From Lingula anatina (Eukaryota > Brachiopoda > Lingulata > Lingulida > Lingulidae), in assembly GCF_001039355.2 (NCBI RefSeq), contig NW_019773635.1, positions 7,635 through 58,146 on the forward strand: 50,512 bases of DNA. The letters run 5' to 3'. This document shows, in pieces, positions 23,365 through 34,556 of this stretch. Below the pieces are notes generated by a model. That model ran no database searches, was not told the origin of the DNA, and was given only the letters and a program-made list of their open reading frames with translations. A program made the translations under genes and the position numbers. The stretch's first letter is position 1; each line of letters starts with the position of its first letter.

Positions 23365-24471
23365 TCAGGGTGTTTGGGATCTACAGTATAGGAGCTCTTT
23401 ATTTAACTCCAGACATTTTGTATCATAGTGTAATGCCTCTTTGTGCTCACCCATATTTGTCAGGACACAACCAATATTGTTGTATGATGCAGCAGTATCA
23501 GGGTGTTTGAGACCTAGGAGCTCTTCCCTTACCTCCAGACATTTTTTATGATAGTCAAGTGCCTCTTTGTACTCACCCATGGCGTGTAGTACACTACCAT
23601 TATTGTTGTATGAGGTAGCTGTGTCAGGGTGTTTGAGACCTAGGAGCTCTTCTCTTACCTCCAGACATTTTTTATGATAGTCAAGTGCCTCTTTGTACTC
23701 ACCCATGTCTTGTAGTACTCCACCGATATTGTCATTTGAGGTAGCAGTATCAGGGTGTTTGGGACCTAGGACCTCTTCCCTGACCTCAAGACATTTTTTA
23801 TGATAGTCAAGTGCCTCTTTGTACTTACCCATGTCTTGTAGTACTCCACCAATATTGTTGTATGAGGTAGCAGTATCAAGGTGTTTGGGACCTAGGAGCT
23901 CTTCTATTGCTACCAGACATTTTTTATGATAGTGTAGTGCATCTTTGTACTCGCCAATGTTTCTCAGTACACAACCAATATTGTTGTATGAGGCAGCAGT
24001 ATCAGGGTGTTTGGGACCTAGGATCTCTTCTATTACCACCAGGCATTTTTTATAATAGTCAAGTGCCTTTTTGTACTCACCCATGTTTCTTAGTACACAA
24101 CCAATATTGTTATATGAGCCAGCAGTATCAGGGTGTTTGGGACCTAGGACCTCTTCCCTTACCTCAAGACATTTTTTCTGACAGTCAAGTGCCTCTTTGT
24201 ACTTACCCATGTCTTCTAGTACTCCACCAATATTGCTGTATGAGGTCGCAGTATCAGGGTGTTTGGGACCTAGGACCTCTTCTCTTACACCCAGACATTT
24301 TTTATGATAGTCAAGTGCCTCTTTGTACTCACCCATGTCTTCTAGTACTCCACCAATATTGCTGTATGAGGTCGCAGAATCAGGTTGTTTGGGACCTAGG
24401 ACCTCTTCCCTTACCTCAACACATTTTTTCTGATAGTTGAGTGCCTCTTTGTACTTACCCATGTCTTGTAG
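23365..24471 (-). CDS. TPR-only C-terminal tail of an NB-ARC/TPR receptor, partial
   Basis: The open frame carries eight to nine 42-residue kinesin-light-chain-type TPRs on the pattern TATSYNNIGGVL-MGEYKEALDYHKKCLEVREEVLGPKHPD and ends in ELLYCRSQTP. It begins abruptly inside a repeat (LQDMGKYKEALNY) at a single N (24472); beyond the N the sequence is the 3' flank of the next gene. No HEPN or NB-ARC part is present, so it is the 3' end of a gene cut by a gap or join, not a complete TPR protein. Repeats most resemble those of the gene at 27072-31143, but PKHPD is more frequent here than LKHPD, so it is not simply the same array. Confidence 0.8.
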   Translation of the reverse strand, partial: LQDMGKYKEALNYQKKCVEVREEVLGPKQPDSATSYSNIGGVLEDMGEYKEALDYHKKCLGVREEVLGPKHPDTATSYSNIGGVLEDMGKYKEALDCQKKCLEVREEVLGPKHPDTAGSYNNIGCVLRNMGEYKKALDYYKKCLVVIEEILGPKHPDTAASYNNIGCVLRNIGEYKDALHYHKKCLVAIEELLGPKHLDTATSYNNIGGVLQDMGKYKEALDYHKKCLEVREEVLGPKHPDTATSNDNIGGVLQDMGEYKEALDYHKKCLEVREELLGLKHPDTATSYNNNGSVLHAMGEYKEALDYHKKCLEVREELLGLKHPDTAASYNNIGCVLTNMGEHKEALHYDTKCLELNKELLYCRSQTP

Positions 24472-24472
24472 N

Positions 24473-25641
24473 GATTGACTGTCAATATTTAATTTCAAAA
24501 AAATGAAATAATGACTTGATAGTATATATAATAGTAATTTCCAATTTCTAAATATAAAATAATGACAGCACATATTGAGTAAATAATGTCTATGAATTAT
24601 ATACATACATTAAAAAAAATTGATACTCATAATTTCTAAAAACAAATTAATGACAATAACTATCTCTTCATAGATAAACTTAATATTGGTAATCTGAATT
24701 TAATTACCATACACTGTGTATGGAGCATTCCAATTTAATGGACATACTAGTAAGCTTTGTGTACTGATGCACACCAGTGTCGTTTTACTTTATTTATTAT
24801 TACTTAATAATCAAGTTAAGTTCTCTTACATGTAGCAGACATCAATAAATACAAAAACAGATATCTCAGTATTAAACCATAGTATATAAACTATGCAACA
24901 TTAATGACAGTGGATAATAATTATTAATACCATTAGTTTCTTCAATTTCAGTAAGGCTAAATATATAATTAAAGGAAACACTGAGATCAGGTCCTGTTGT
25001 TTGAATGTAATATAGACATTTGATCACCCAACTGATATTTATTATTTAACCAAATAAATGTGTAAATGTTTGCATGTGCAGATACAAACTCACATTTAAC
25101 ACTCTCCAACATAAAGATCTAACAATAAAGTTTACCATCAAATATACAAATAAAAATAGATAAATTTCAACACATCAGTTGTGAAATAAATTCATGAAGG
25201 TAATATAGATCAGGCCCTTAGCCAGCAGTTTGAAAAGGGGGTTCTTTTTCTGAAAAAGTGACTTTTTACCATGAAACTTTGTGTACCTAGATAAAATTTA
25301 CCTGGAGGGGACCTTTTCCCCAGCAAAAAGGGTGGTTTGTTCAAACCCTTCAAACTCCCCAAATAATCTTAGAGGAGTGAGGGCATCCTAGATATCCTTG
25401 CAAAAGATAAGACTGCCCAGATATTTTTTACAAAACTAGGGACTCTTTAGATATGTCTGTAGAAGTTAGAACTTAAGAGTCATTTTATTGTAGAGGTTGG
25501 GAGATTATTGAGAAATCATTGGAGAGGACTATGGAGACATTCTAAGACTTTGGTGAACATAGCCAAGAGGTAGGACATATAAGTATACATGGAAATTAAA
25601 CTATCTACAGACATTTTCAAGTTTTGTTAGTATTGATTAAG

Positions 25642-25715
<74 letters not shown>

Positions 25716-26589
25716 CTTTTCCAATATTTATGTGGAGCGAATTGGGACTGAGTACAGATTGAAATAATACCATTGATCTGCATATATTTTTTTGTGAAGT
25801 TTTGTTAGCATTTTACTATTAGGGTTAGCCAAAAAACTCCTATTTTATTACCTTGCATACATTTTTGGATAATATATAGATTTTCAGTTTTCACTGACTA
25901 AATTCCTTATCATTTACACAATTATCATAATTACGATTTTGGGGTTAAAAAATAGAAAATCAGTTTCTCCTCTACTTGAGCACCCATAAATATTGTTTCC
26001 ACCAATTCAGTGAAGCCAGTGATAACTTCAAAACCCTGCCTGCGATTTTTCTTCAAAGCATTAGTTCAGTAATTGTAAATCAGGCAAAATAAAGTCTTTG
26101 TTCAATGATGCAATGTTATAAGGCTACATGGCTAAAACATTTAAACCAAAATAACAACAAAGGATAGAAAACCCATATACTTGTCATCACCTTTGCCAAT
26201 CTTTCGTGAAAAAAAATCTTGTTCAGTAAAGGAGTTAGGCCCAATACATGCAGATTGCTATCTCTACTCAAGACAAAGGGTTGTTAATTTGACATCAAAC
26301 AATTTGAGGTGCCCGTGTTTAAATTATGCTTAGCAATAGAAATATGAACAGTTATTTTGTATATTTAAGGAGATTTTTATTGTCATTAACCAGCACAAAG
26401 GTAGATCGATGCATTACTGAATATTTAGATGCAGGAAAAACCTCATTTTCAGTATCTGGATGATTATAAATCTTTACATACTGTATATAACATTTACAAT
26501 ATGAATATTTTCTAGTACCTCTTTGAACTGACCCACGTTCACAAGTACAGTACAAATTACATACTGTATCAGTATCAGGGTGTTTAGAG
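24473..26589 (-). repeat. Duplicated 3' flank of the complete receptor gene, copy B
   Basis: Partner of 19930-20760 plus 22070-22900. It contains a truncated CAGGCCCTTAGCCAGCA MITE (25211-25360) and a long (TA)n microsatellite (about 25644-25713). Near 26352-26597 a decayed TPR-like frame with LGSKHPDT can still be read on the minus strand. No gene is supported. Confidence 0.7.
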
Positions 26590-27071
26590 CCTAGCACATT
26601 GTCTACTTCTTAACAATTTTTAAAATAAGCAAATGCCTCTGTACTCACCCATGGCTTGCAGTACTCTAACAACATTGTTGTATGAAGCAGCAGTATCAGG
26701 GTGTTTGGGACCAAGAAGCTCTTCCCTTACTTCCTGACATTTTTTATGATAATCAGTGCAACACAAATACTGTTGAATAAGCAAGCAGTTTCAGTGTGTT
26801 TGCAACCTAGGAGCATTTCATTTATTTTGATGGATTTTCTCTTATAATCAAGTGTCTCAGTCCTTACCCATGGCATGTAGTACTCCAACAACATTGTTGT
26901 ATGAGGTAGCTGTATCAGGGTGTTTCCATGGGACCTAGGAACTGTTCATTTAACTCCAGACATTTTTTATGATAGTCAAATGCCTCTTTGTATTTACCTA
27001 TGTGTTCTAGTACTCCACCAATGTTGTTGTATGAGATAGCAGTATCAGGGTGTTTGGGACCTAGGAGCGTT
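26590..27071 (-). pseudogene. Decayed TPR repeats after the receptor stop codon
   Basis: At least three further TPR-coding units can be recognised on the minus strand, seen on the plus strand as repeated TATCAGGGTGTTTGGGACC, ACATTTTTTATGATA and ACCCATGGC(T/A)TG blocks. They are separated by frameshifts and deletions and lie beyond the stop at 27072. They are relics of a longer array or an unused 3' extension. Confidence 0.7.
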
Positions 27072-30000
27072 TCATTTACTTTGAGGCATATATATTCTAA
27101 TACAGTGGTAAAGTGCCTCTATGCTTATACCCATGGCTTGTAGTGCTCGGGCAACATTGATGCATACGGTAGCAGTATCAGGGTGTTTGGGATCTTGGAG
27201 CTGTTCATGTAACTCCAGACATTTTGTAAAATAGCGTAATGCCTCTTTGTACTCACCCACCTTTGTCAGCACACAACCAATATTGTTGTATGAGGTAGCA
27301 GTATCAGGGTGTTTGAGACCTAGGACCTCTTCCCTTACCTCTAGACATTTTTTATGATAGTCAAGTGCCTCTTTGTACTCACCCATGTTTTTCAGTATAC
27401 AACCAATATTGTTGTATAATGAAGCAGTTTCAGGGTGTTTGGGACCTAGGACCTCTTCCTTTACCTCTAGACATTTTTTACAATAGTCAAGTGCCTCTTT
27501 GTACTTACCCATGTTTCTCAGTAAACTACCAATATTGTTGTTTAAGGTAGCTGTGTCAGGGTGTTTGAGACCTAGGACCTCTTCCCTTACCTCCAGACAT
27601 TTTTTATAATAGTCAAGTGCCTCTTTGTACTGACCCATGTCTTGTAGTACTCTACCAATACTGTTGTATGAGGAAGCAGTATCAGGGTGTTTGAGACCTA
27701 GGACCTCCTCCCTTACCTCCAGACATTTTTTACAATAGACGAGTGCCTCTTTGTACTTACCCATGTTTGTCAGTATACAACCAATATTGCTGTATGAGGT
27801 AGCAGTATTACGGTTTTTGAGACCTAGGACCTCTTCCCTTTCCTTTAGACATTTTTTATGATAGTCAAGTGCCTCTTTGTACTTACCCATGTTTGTCAGC
27901 ACACAACCAATATTGTTGTATGAGGTAGCAGTATCAGGGTGTTTAAGACCTAGGACCTCTTCCCTTACCTCCAGACATTTTTTATAACAGTCAAGTGCCT
28001 CTTTGTTCTCACCCATGGCATGTAGTACTCCACCAATATTGTTGTATGAGGTAGCAGTATCAGGGTGTTTAAGACCTTGGACCTCTTTCCTTACCTCCAG
28101 ACATTTTTTATGATAGTCAAGTGCCTCTTTGTTCTCACCCATGGCATGTAGTACTCCACCAATATTGTTGTATGAGGTAGCTGTGTCAGGGTGTTTGAGA
28201 CCTAGGATCTCTTTCCTTACCTCCAGACATTTTTTATAATAGTAAAGTGCCTCTTTGTACTCACCCATGTCTTGTAGTACTCTACCAACATTGTTGTATG
28301 AGGTAGCTGTGTCAGGGTGTTTGAGACCTAGGATCTCTTTCTTTACCTCCAGACATTTTTTATAATAGTAAAGTGCCTCTTTGTACTCACCCATGGTTCT
28401 CAGTATACTGCCAATATTGTTGTATGAGGTAGCAGTTTCAGGGTGTTTGGGACCTAAGACCTCCTCCCTTACATCAAGACATTTTTTTATATATTCAAAT
28501 GCCTCTTTGTACTCACCCATGGCTTGTAGTACACAACCAATATCGTTGTATGAGGTAGCTGTGTCAAGGTGTTTGAGACCTAGAAACTCTTCCTCTATCT
28601 CCAAACATTTTTTATAACAGTCAAGTGCCTCTTTGTACTCACCCATGTTTTTCAGTATACTACCAACATTGCTGTATGAGCTAGCAGTATCAGGGTGTTT
28701 GAGACCTAGGACCTCTTCCCTTACCTCCAAACATTTTTTATAACAGTCAAGTGCCTCTTTGTACTCACCCATGTTTCTCAGTATACTACCAACATTGCTG
28801 TATGAGCTAGCAGTATCAGGGTGTTTGGGACCTAGGAACTCTTCTATTACCTCCAGGCTTTTTTTAGAATAATCAAATGACTCTTTGTACTTAGCTATGT
28901 TGTTAAGTACCTCACCAATATATTTGTGCACTTTTGCTATTTCAATTGGTTGACCTTCAAAATACATGGTTATTTCTCCCTCATTTGACCGAAAAATTGA
29001 TAGAGCATCTTGATACAGATATAGCACATTGAATGTATTTGCAATCTCTTGCAGGATACTGAGTGTGATTTTTTTCTGTTGTATGTCAGAAGTGCAGAGT
29101 TCCGTTTTTAGCAAGGTGGCAGTCATATGTAAATGGGGCACCAGTTTCGACATTTTTTCAAGTAGTGAAGCTCCAAACTTATGGACAATGTATAGTTGGA
29201 GCATACGCCATATGTAATAATCACAGTATTTCTTACGCGTGTTAGACATTTCATTGCTGTCAGTTTGTGCAAGAAACTCTGCATACTCCTTAAGCAAAGG
29301 ATGCAGATCATATGTATTGTGGATAGAACTCAGGAGTGACTTAGTGCTAAGACTGTCAAGGATAGATTCACATTCATCCTCATCCATCTCCAAAATCTCA
29401 GAGACTTCTTCTGAATTGAATGCAACCGGAAATATATGCAGTCCCCTAAACACCTTTTTTTCTGTGTCATTCAGTGTTTCATAAGACATCTCTAAGCAGG
29501 TGAGCATACCTTGCGATGCTGGAATGTTAGGTAACTGAAGAGAGGGGAGGACCTTTTTACGTTTCATTTTCTCTAACACTTTCTGTACTGTTTTGAGCTT
29601 GATCTGGGCAGTTAGCAATTTTAGTGCAAGGGGATTGTGGCCACATCTCTCTGATATTTCACCTAAAGCTTCTGTCTCACTATCTGTGGGGCTGATTGTA
29701 TTTTCCCCCCAAAGGACTTCACATGAAGATGTTTTATCAAGAGGAGGGATGTCTATAGGAACTGTGGGATGTGACAGAAGACTGAAGGATTCACGACTGG
29801 TGCATAAAAGAGTGATGTGTTTTGATGAATTCATGACATCCTCCAGTAACTGCAGAAACTCTGGCTGGTGTGAATTCAAAACACTGTCATTATTATCAAG
29901 GATAAGGAGAGTGTCTGTTGCTAAATTAGACATAGTTTGTGTGAATTTGTTCTGTAAATCACTGTAAATGTCTTTCAAAAACTGATTTGGGTGATAGTGC

Positions 30001-31143
30001 TGCACAATTGATAATTTGACAGAATCAAGATTTACAACTTTTCTCATATCAATATACAAAACATCTTTTCTGTGATGCCCAACCTCAACAGCTATGCTTG
30101 TTTTACCTATGCCCCCCATCCCAGTCAAGAGAATGAGTTTTTTATCTTCAACATGCTGCAGTATTTTCTGCACCAGGTCCACTCGTCCCTTCAGCTCTGG
30201 ATTTCTGTTTGGAAGGTTAGTAGAGATAAGCTTACAAGGTGCTTCTGAAATTGAAAAATAAACATGCAAGAAAAAAATCTTTCATCCATAAAAAAGATTT
30301 AAATTCTGAAAATTTCATGCATAAAAAGACTAAAGTAAAAGTTATAATATTACATATTTTATTTTCCTATAATTATGGGGGTAGATTTGATGTTTGAAAT
30401 TTGCCAGTTCCTGTCATTGTGCACATTTCTGTGAAGAACACTCATGACTGTAAACTGAAAGTTGTCTTTATTTATATTTGCTTATAAATATAATAGAGCA
30501 CAGTCCTTCTTAGCTATGAAGATCAGCTTCTCTCACTATTCTTCAAAGCACACTCGATATGTGTTAAATACATCATACCTGCTGCATGCAATGGATCTGT
30601 AAGCAACTTGTCATAGTCATCACTGCTGTAGATTGTGGACAGTGATAACAACAAAGCTTTCAGTTCTGTAAACTGGGTCTGAAATGCAGCATCTGTGAGA
30701 CTGGCGCCCCCATGGGAAAATGTGTTGCGATGTTTCTTCACTCTGCCAATCTGGGCCTCCATGGACGTGTCAGTTGTCGGTGGATTCTCCCAACTGCCCT
30801 TTGGGTTTAGTGTTGTGATATTTCTTAACAAGACTACTGTGAGAGTCACATCTAAGTCCTTCAATGTCACAGTTGTGGAGGGATTCCCAGAAGGGTATAG
30901 AAGCTTCATTTGACTTGCATTCAAAACTTTCTTTTTTTTCAACTGCAGAAAAGTTTGATTTACCTTTTGGTCAATTAGAATATCAAACAACTTGCCACCA
31001 TTTGACGGATCAAACAACCCTGGATAAGTTGTTTGTAACTGTGTACTGAGGACATCTTGAAGCACATCATTTGACCGATGTATCAGTAGTCCCATACGCA
31101 TTGTGTTTTCTATTTCATTTCGGGGAATGGCAGCAGTTGCCAT
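27072..31143 (-). CDS. HEPN / NB-ARC / TPR receptor (NLR-like STAND NTPase), complete
   Basis: Two coding exons: 31143-30579 (phase 1 donor CAG|GTATGA) and 30244-27072 (acceptor TTTCAG); 1245 residues. Residues 1-188 form a DZIP3-type HEPN domain with R139-NTFS-H144, the R-x4-H motif of HEPN ribonucleases. The NB-ARC ATPase follows: P-loop GMGGIGKTS at about 230-238, Walker B LLILDN near 301-306, the TSRE sensor near 337-340, CGHNPLAL near 389-396 in place of GLPL, and a winged-helix part with DLHPLL near 501-506 in the MHD position. From about 623 there are 14 full and one degenerate 42-residue TPRs. By family logic the TPRs sense a ligand, the NB-ARC oligomerises and the HEPN acts as effector, probably on RNA; that role is inferred. 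An acceptor just before the ATG (TTTTTTTCAG|ATC, about 31155) suggests a 5' UTR intron. No signal peptide or membrane segment: cytosolic. Confidence 0.88.
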
Positions 31144-32120
31144 TTTGTTTTAGATCTGAAAAAAATGAATGTCTCAGTGTAAAACAAGGTAAAGGTGTTG
31201 CTGGCTTTCATAAACCACCACAAGATAATGGGAAATTTTGCTTTAATATTTAAAAGAGGGAGCCCTGTTAATATTTTCCCTGTCTTTAGAAAAGTCATAC
31301 TTACAAGTTCTTTGGAAGAGACATAGTTTATATTGTATTAAGGTGGTCCTGCATCGCTTTTATTTAATTTCTTTAAAGCAAAATTGATACAATTTGTCAT
31401 TGCTTCAGATATAATTAAGTTAATTAAAAATGATAAAACACAAGTCATTGTCTTTAATTTAGTTCACTAGAAAATGTTTTTAGTTTGAAGAATATAAATG
31501 AATAGATAAAGACGTATTCAGAAGTGAAACAAGGAAGTAAAGAATGTAGTAAGGGTTAAATCAGTATATAAATGTGATTACTGTATAGAAATGGTTTGAG
31601 TGCATATACTAGCTGATGTACCTGGTGATGAAATTTTTAACAAATTGCAGTCTTTAACTCACCTTGAAATGGATTATCAAATTTCTTGCTGGGGGCAAGT
31701 AACAACTACGCCTTTGTCACCTGATGTAAGGTTGTCATGTGACATACGGGTATTTTAGATGTGAAATGATAACTTTTTAATGTAAATGGAAGATTCAGCA
31801 ACAAAACAATGCTAAAACTGACTGTGAATTGGTAGGCAAAATCAAATTCAAATTTGCCTTATATCCGTTGCTAATTTTTCTGATTGGAAAATTTCCAATT
31901 CTGTATCGTCATCAACTTAACTATACTTGACACAGAGATGTCATCTTGTTGTTATCAGTAATGGCGCAGTTTTGTGGAGATTGGTTATTTATCACAGGCC
32001 AAGGAGGTCATGGTGTTCTTATCATGAATTTGACTGCAGTTTACATTACAGTACTAAGTAGGTCAGCATTGTTGACTTGTTACATGTATCAATGGCTCCC
32101 CAGTTTTGGGGATTTTTTCC
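31144..32120 (-). repeat. Duplicated 5' flank/promoter of receptor genes, copy B
   Basis: About 970 bp upstream of the complete receptor match 34557-35560 closely, with small indels. Shared blocks include AATGTCTCAGTGT, GAGGGAGCCCTGTTAA, GTCATGTGACATACGGG and TATTTATCACAGGCCAAG. It presumably carries the 5' UTR and promoter. Similarity stops near 32120, where satellite-like repeats begin. Confidence 0.8.
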
Positions 32121-32829
32121 TATGTTAAAGGGATAAAAATGCGGCTTCTGTAAAATTATTATTCTTATCTTTTTATGTACAGACACAGATGTGTCTGTAC
32201 ATATAGCCATCATCTGCGTTTGTCGTCACCGTCGTCGCCGTGCACTCAGCAATAACACGATAAGTGGAATACCATTTTACATTTTGTATTCAAATTTACA
32301 GAACTGATGAATATTCATAATATGCAGGTCAAGTTCGAAAATCAGCATGATTGGGCCATTTTTATGGAAGTTATGCTGTTTTTTCACTTTTTTATGTACA
32401 GACACAGATGTGTCTGTACATATAGCCATCATCTGCGTCTGTCGTTGTCGCCATCGTTGCCGTCGTCGCCGTCATGCACTTTTACCGATAACACGATAAG
32501 TGGAAAACTGTTTTTTATTTCAGCTTGAAACTTACAGAATTGATGAATATACATAATACGCAGGTCAAGTTCGAAAATCAGCATGATCGGGTGACTTGTA
32601 GGGAAGTTATGCTGTTTTTTCACTTTTTCAGCATATATGCAGCACCGATAACACGATAAGTGGAAAACCATTTTACATTTTGGCTTGAAACTTACAAAAC
32701 TGATGAATATTCATAATTCGCAGGTCAAGTTCGAAAATCAGCATGATCAGGCCATTTTTAGGGGAGTTATGCTGTTTTTTTTTTAAACTTTTTTCAACAT
32801 ATATGCAACACTGATAACACAATATAAGA
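32121..32829 (+). repeat. Nested direct repeats with palindrome + GTCGTC element (copies 2 and 3)
   Basis: Blocks reading AACACGATAAGTGGAA, TACAGAACTGATGAATAT, CAGGTCAAGTTCGAAAATCA and GTTATGCTGTTTTTTCAC recur three times, starting near 32256, 32489 and 32647. Two of the units contain the palindrome with arms TGTACAGACACA/TGTGTCTGTACA (32176-32201, 32395-32420) followed by a GTCGTCGCC-type run; the third has lost it. It ends at the N at 32830. Confidence 0.75.
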
Positions 32830-32830
32830 N

Positions 32831-34556
32831 GAGACTTCTTCTGAGTTGAATGCAACCGGAAATATATGCAGTCCCCTAAACACCCCTTTCTCTGTGTCAT
32901 CCAGTGTTTCATAAGACATTTCTAAGCAGGTAAGCATACCTTGTGATGCAGGAATGTTAGGTAACTGAAGAGAGGGGAGTACTTTTTTGCGTTTCATTTT
33001 CCCTAACACTTTATGTACTGTTTTGAGCTTGATCTGGGCAGCTACCAATTTTAGTGCAAGGGGATTGTGGCCACATCTCTCTGATATTTCACCTAAAGCG
33101 TCTGTCTCACTATCTGTGGGGCTGATCATATTCTTCCCCCAAAGGACTTCACGTGAAGATGTTTTATCAAGAGGAGGGATGTCTATAGTAACTGTGGTTT
33201 GTGACAGAAGATTGAAGGATTCACGACTGGTGCATAAAAGAGCGATATGTTTTGATGAATTCATGACCTCCTCCAGTAACTGCAGAAACTCTTGCTGGTG
33301 TGAATTCAAAATGCTGTCATTATTATCAAGGATAAGGAGAGTGTCTGTTGCTAAACTAGACATAGTTTGTGTAAATTTGTTCTGATAATCACTGTAAATA
33401 TCTTTCAGAAACTGATTTGGGTGATAGTGCTGCACAAGTGATAATTTAACAGAGTCAAGATTTCCAACTTTTCTCATATCAATATACAAGACATCTTTTC
33501 TGACATCTTTTCTGTGATGTCCAACCTCAACAGCTATGCTTGTTTTACCTATGCCCCCCATCCCAGTCAAGAGAATGAGTTTTTTATCTTCAACATGCTG
33601 CAGTATTTTCTGCACCAGGTCCACTCGTCCCTTCAGCTCTGGATTTCTGTTTGGAAGGTCAGTAGAGATGAGCTCACAAGGTGCTTCTGTAATTGAAAAA
33701 TAAACATGCAAGAAAAAAACTTTCATCCATTAAAAAGATTTAAATTCTGAAAATGTCATGCATAAAAAGACTAAAGTAAAAGTAATAATATTACATATTT
33801 TATTTTTCTATAATTATGGCGGTAGATTTGATGTTTCTGTGAAGTACAGTCATGACTGTAAACTGAAAGTTGTCTTTATTTATATGCTGGTGGATAATCA
33901 ATATAATACAGCACAGTCCCTGTTAGTTATAAAGAGCAGTTTCTCTCACTATTCTTCATAGCACACTCGATATCTGTTAAATACATCATACCTGCTGCAT
34001 GCAGTGGATCAGTAAGCAACTTGTCGTAGTCATCACTGGTGTAGATTGTGGACAGTGATAACAACAAAGCTTTCAAATCTGTAAACTGGGTCTGAAATGC
34101 AGCATCTGTGAGACTGGCGCCCCCATGTGAAAATTTGTTGCGATATTTCTTCACTCTGCCAATCTGGGCCTCCATGGACGTGTCAGTTATCGGTGGATTC
34201 TCCCAACTGCCCTTTGGGTTCAGTGTCGTGATATTTCTTAACAGGACTACTGTAAGAGTCACATCTAAGTCCTTCAGTGTCACAGTTGTGGAGGGATTCC
34301 CAGAAGGGTATAGAAGCTTCATTTGGCTTGCATTCAAAACATTCCTTTTTTTCAACTGCAGCAAAGCATGCTTTGCTTTTTGGTCAGCTAGAATATCAAA
34401 CAACTTCCCTCCATTTGATGGATCAAACAACCCTGGATAAGTTGTTTGTAACTGTATACTGAGGACAACTTGAAGCACATCTTGTGACCAATGTATCAGT
34501 AGTCCCATACGCATTGTGTTTTCTATCTCATTTCGGGGAGTGGCAGCAGTCGCCAT
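32831..34556 (-). CDS. HEPN / NB-ARC receptor, second copy, cut at an N
   Basis: Same plan as the gene at 27072-31143: exon 1 34556-33992 (565 nt, same length) and exon 2 from 33686, in phase, down to the N at 32830. The HEPN keeps R-NKFS-H within RVKKYRNKFSHGG. The NB-ARC keeps TGMGGIGKTS, LLILDNNDS, CTSRES and CGHNPLALKL. The open frame is intact to HIFPVAFNSEEV in the winged-helix region; there the assembly jumps to unrelated repeat sequence, so the rest of the gene is absent, not mutated. A 12-bp tandem duplication at 33491-33514 adds RKDV (HHRKDVRKDVLYIDMRK). Protein differences from the other copy are scattered, as expected of a recent duplicate or divergent allele. Confidence 0.82.

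Noticed and set aside
23907-24440. 177-residue plus-strand frame opposite the TPR tail
   Set aside because: Antisense shadow of the 126-nt TPR repeats; its periodicity is that of the minus-strand units.
29593-29967. Plus-strand frame opposite the NB-ARC (also 32987-33385 and 34108-34440)
   Set aside because: Same shadow appears in both receptor copies because the coding strand is conserved; no domain on the plus strand.
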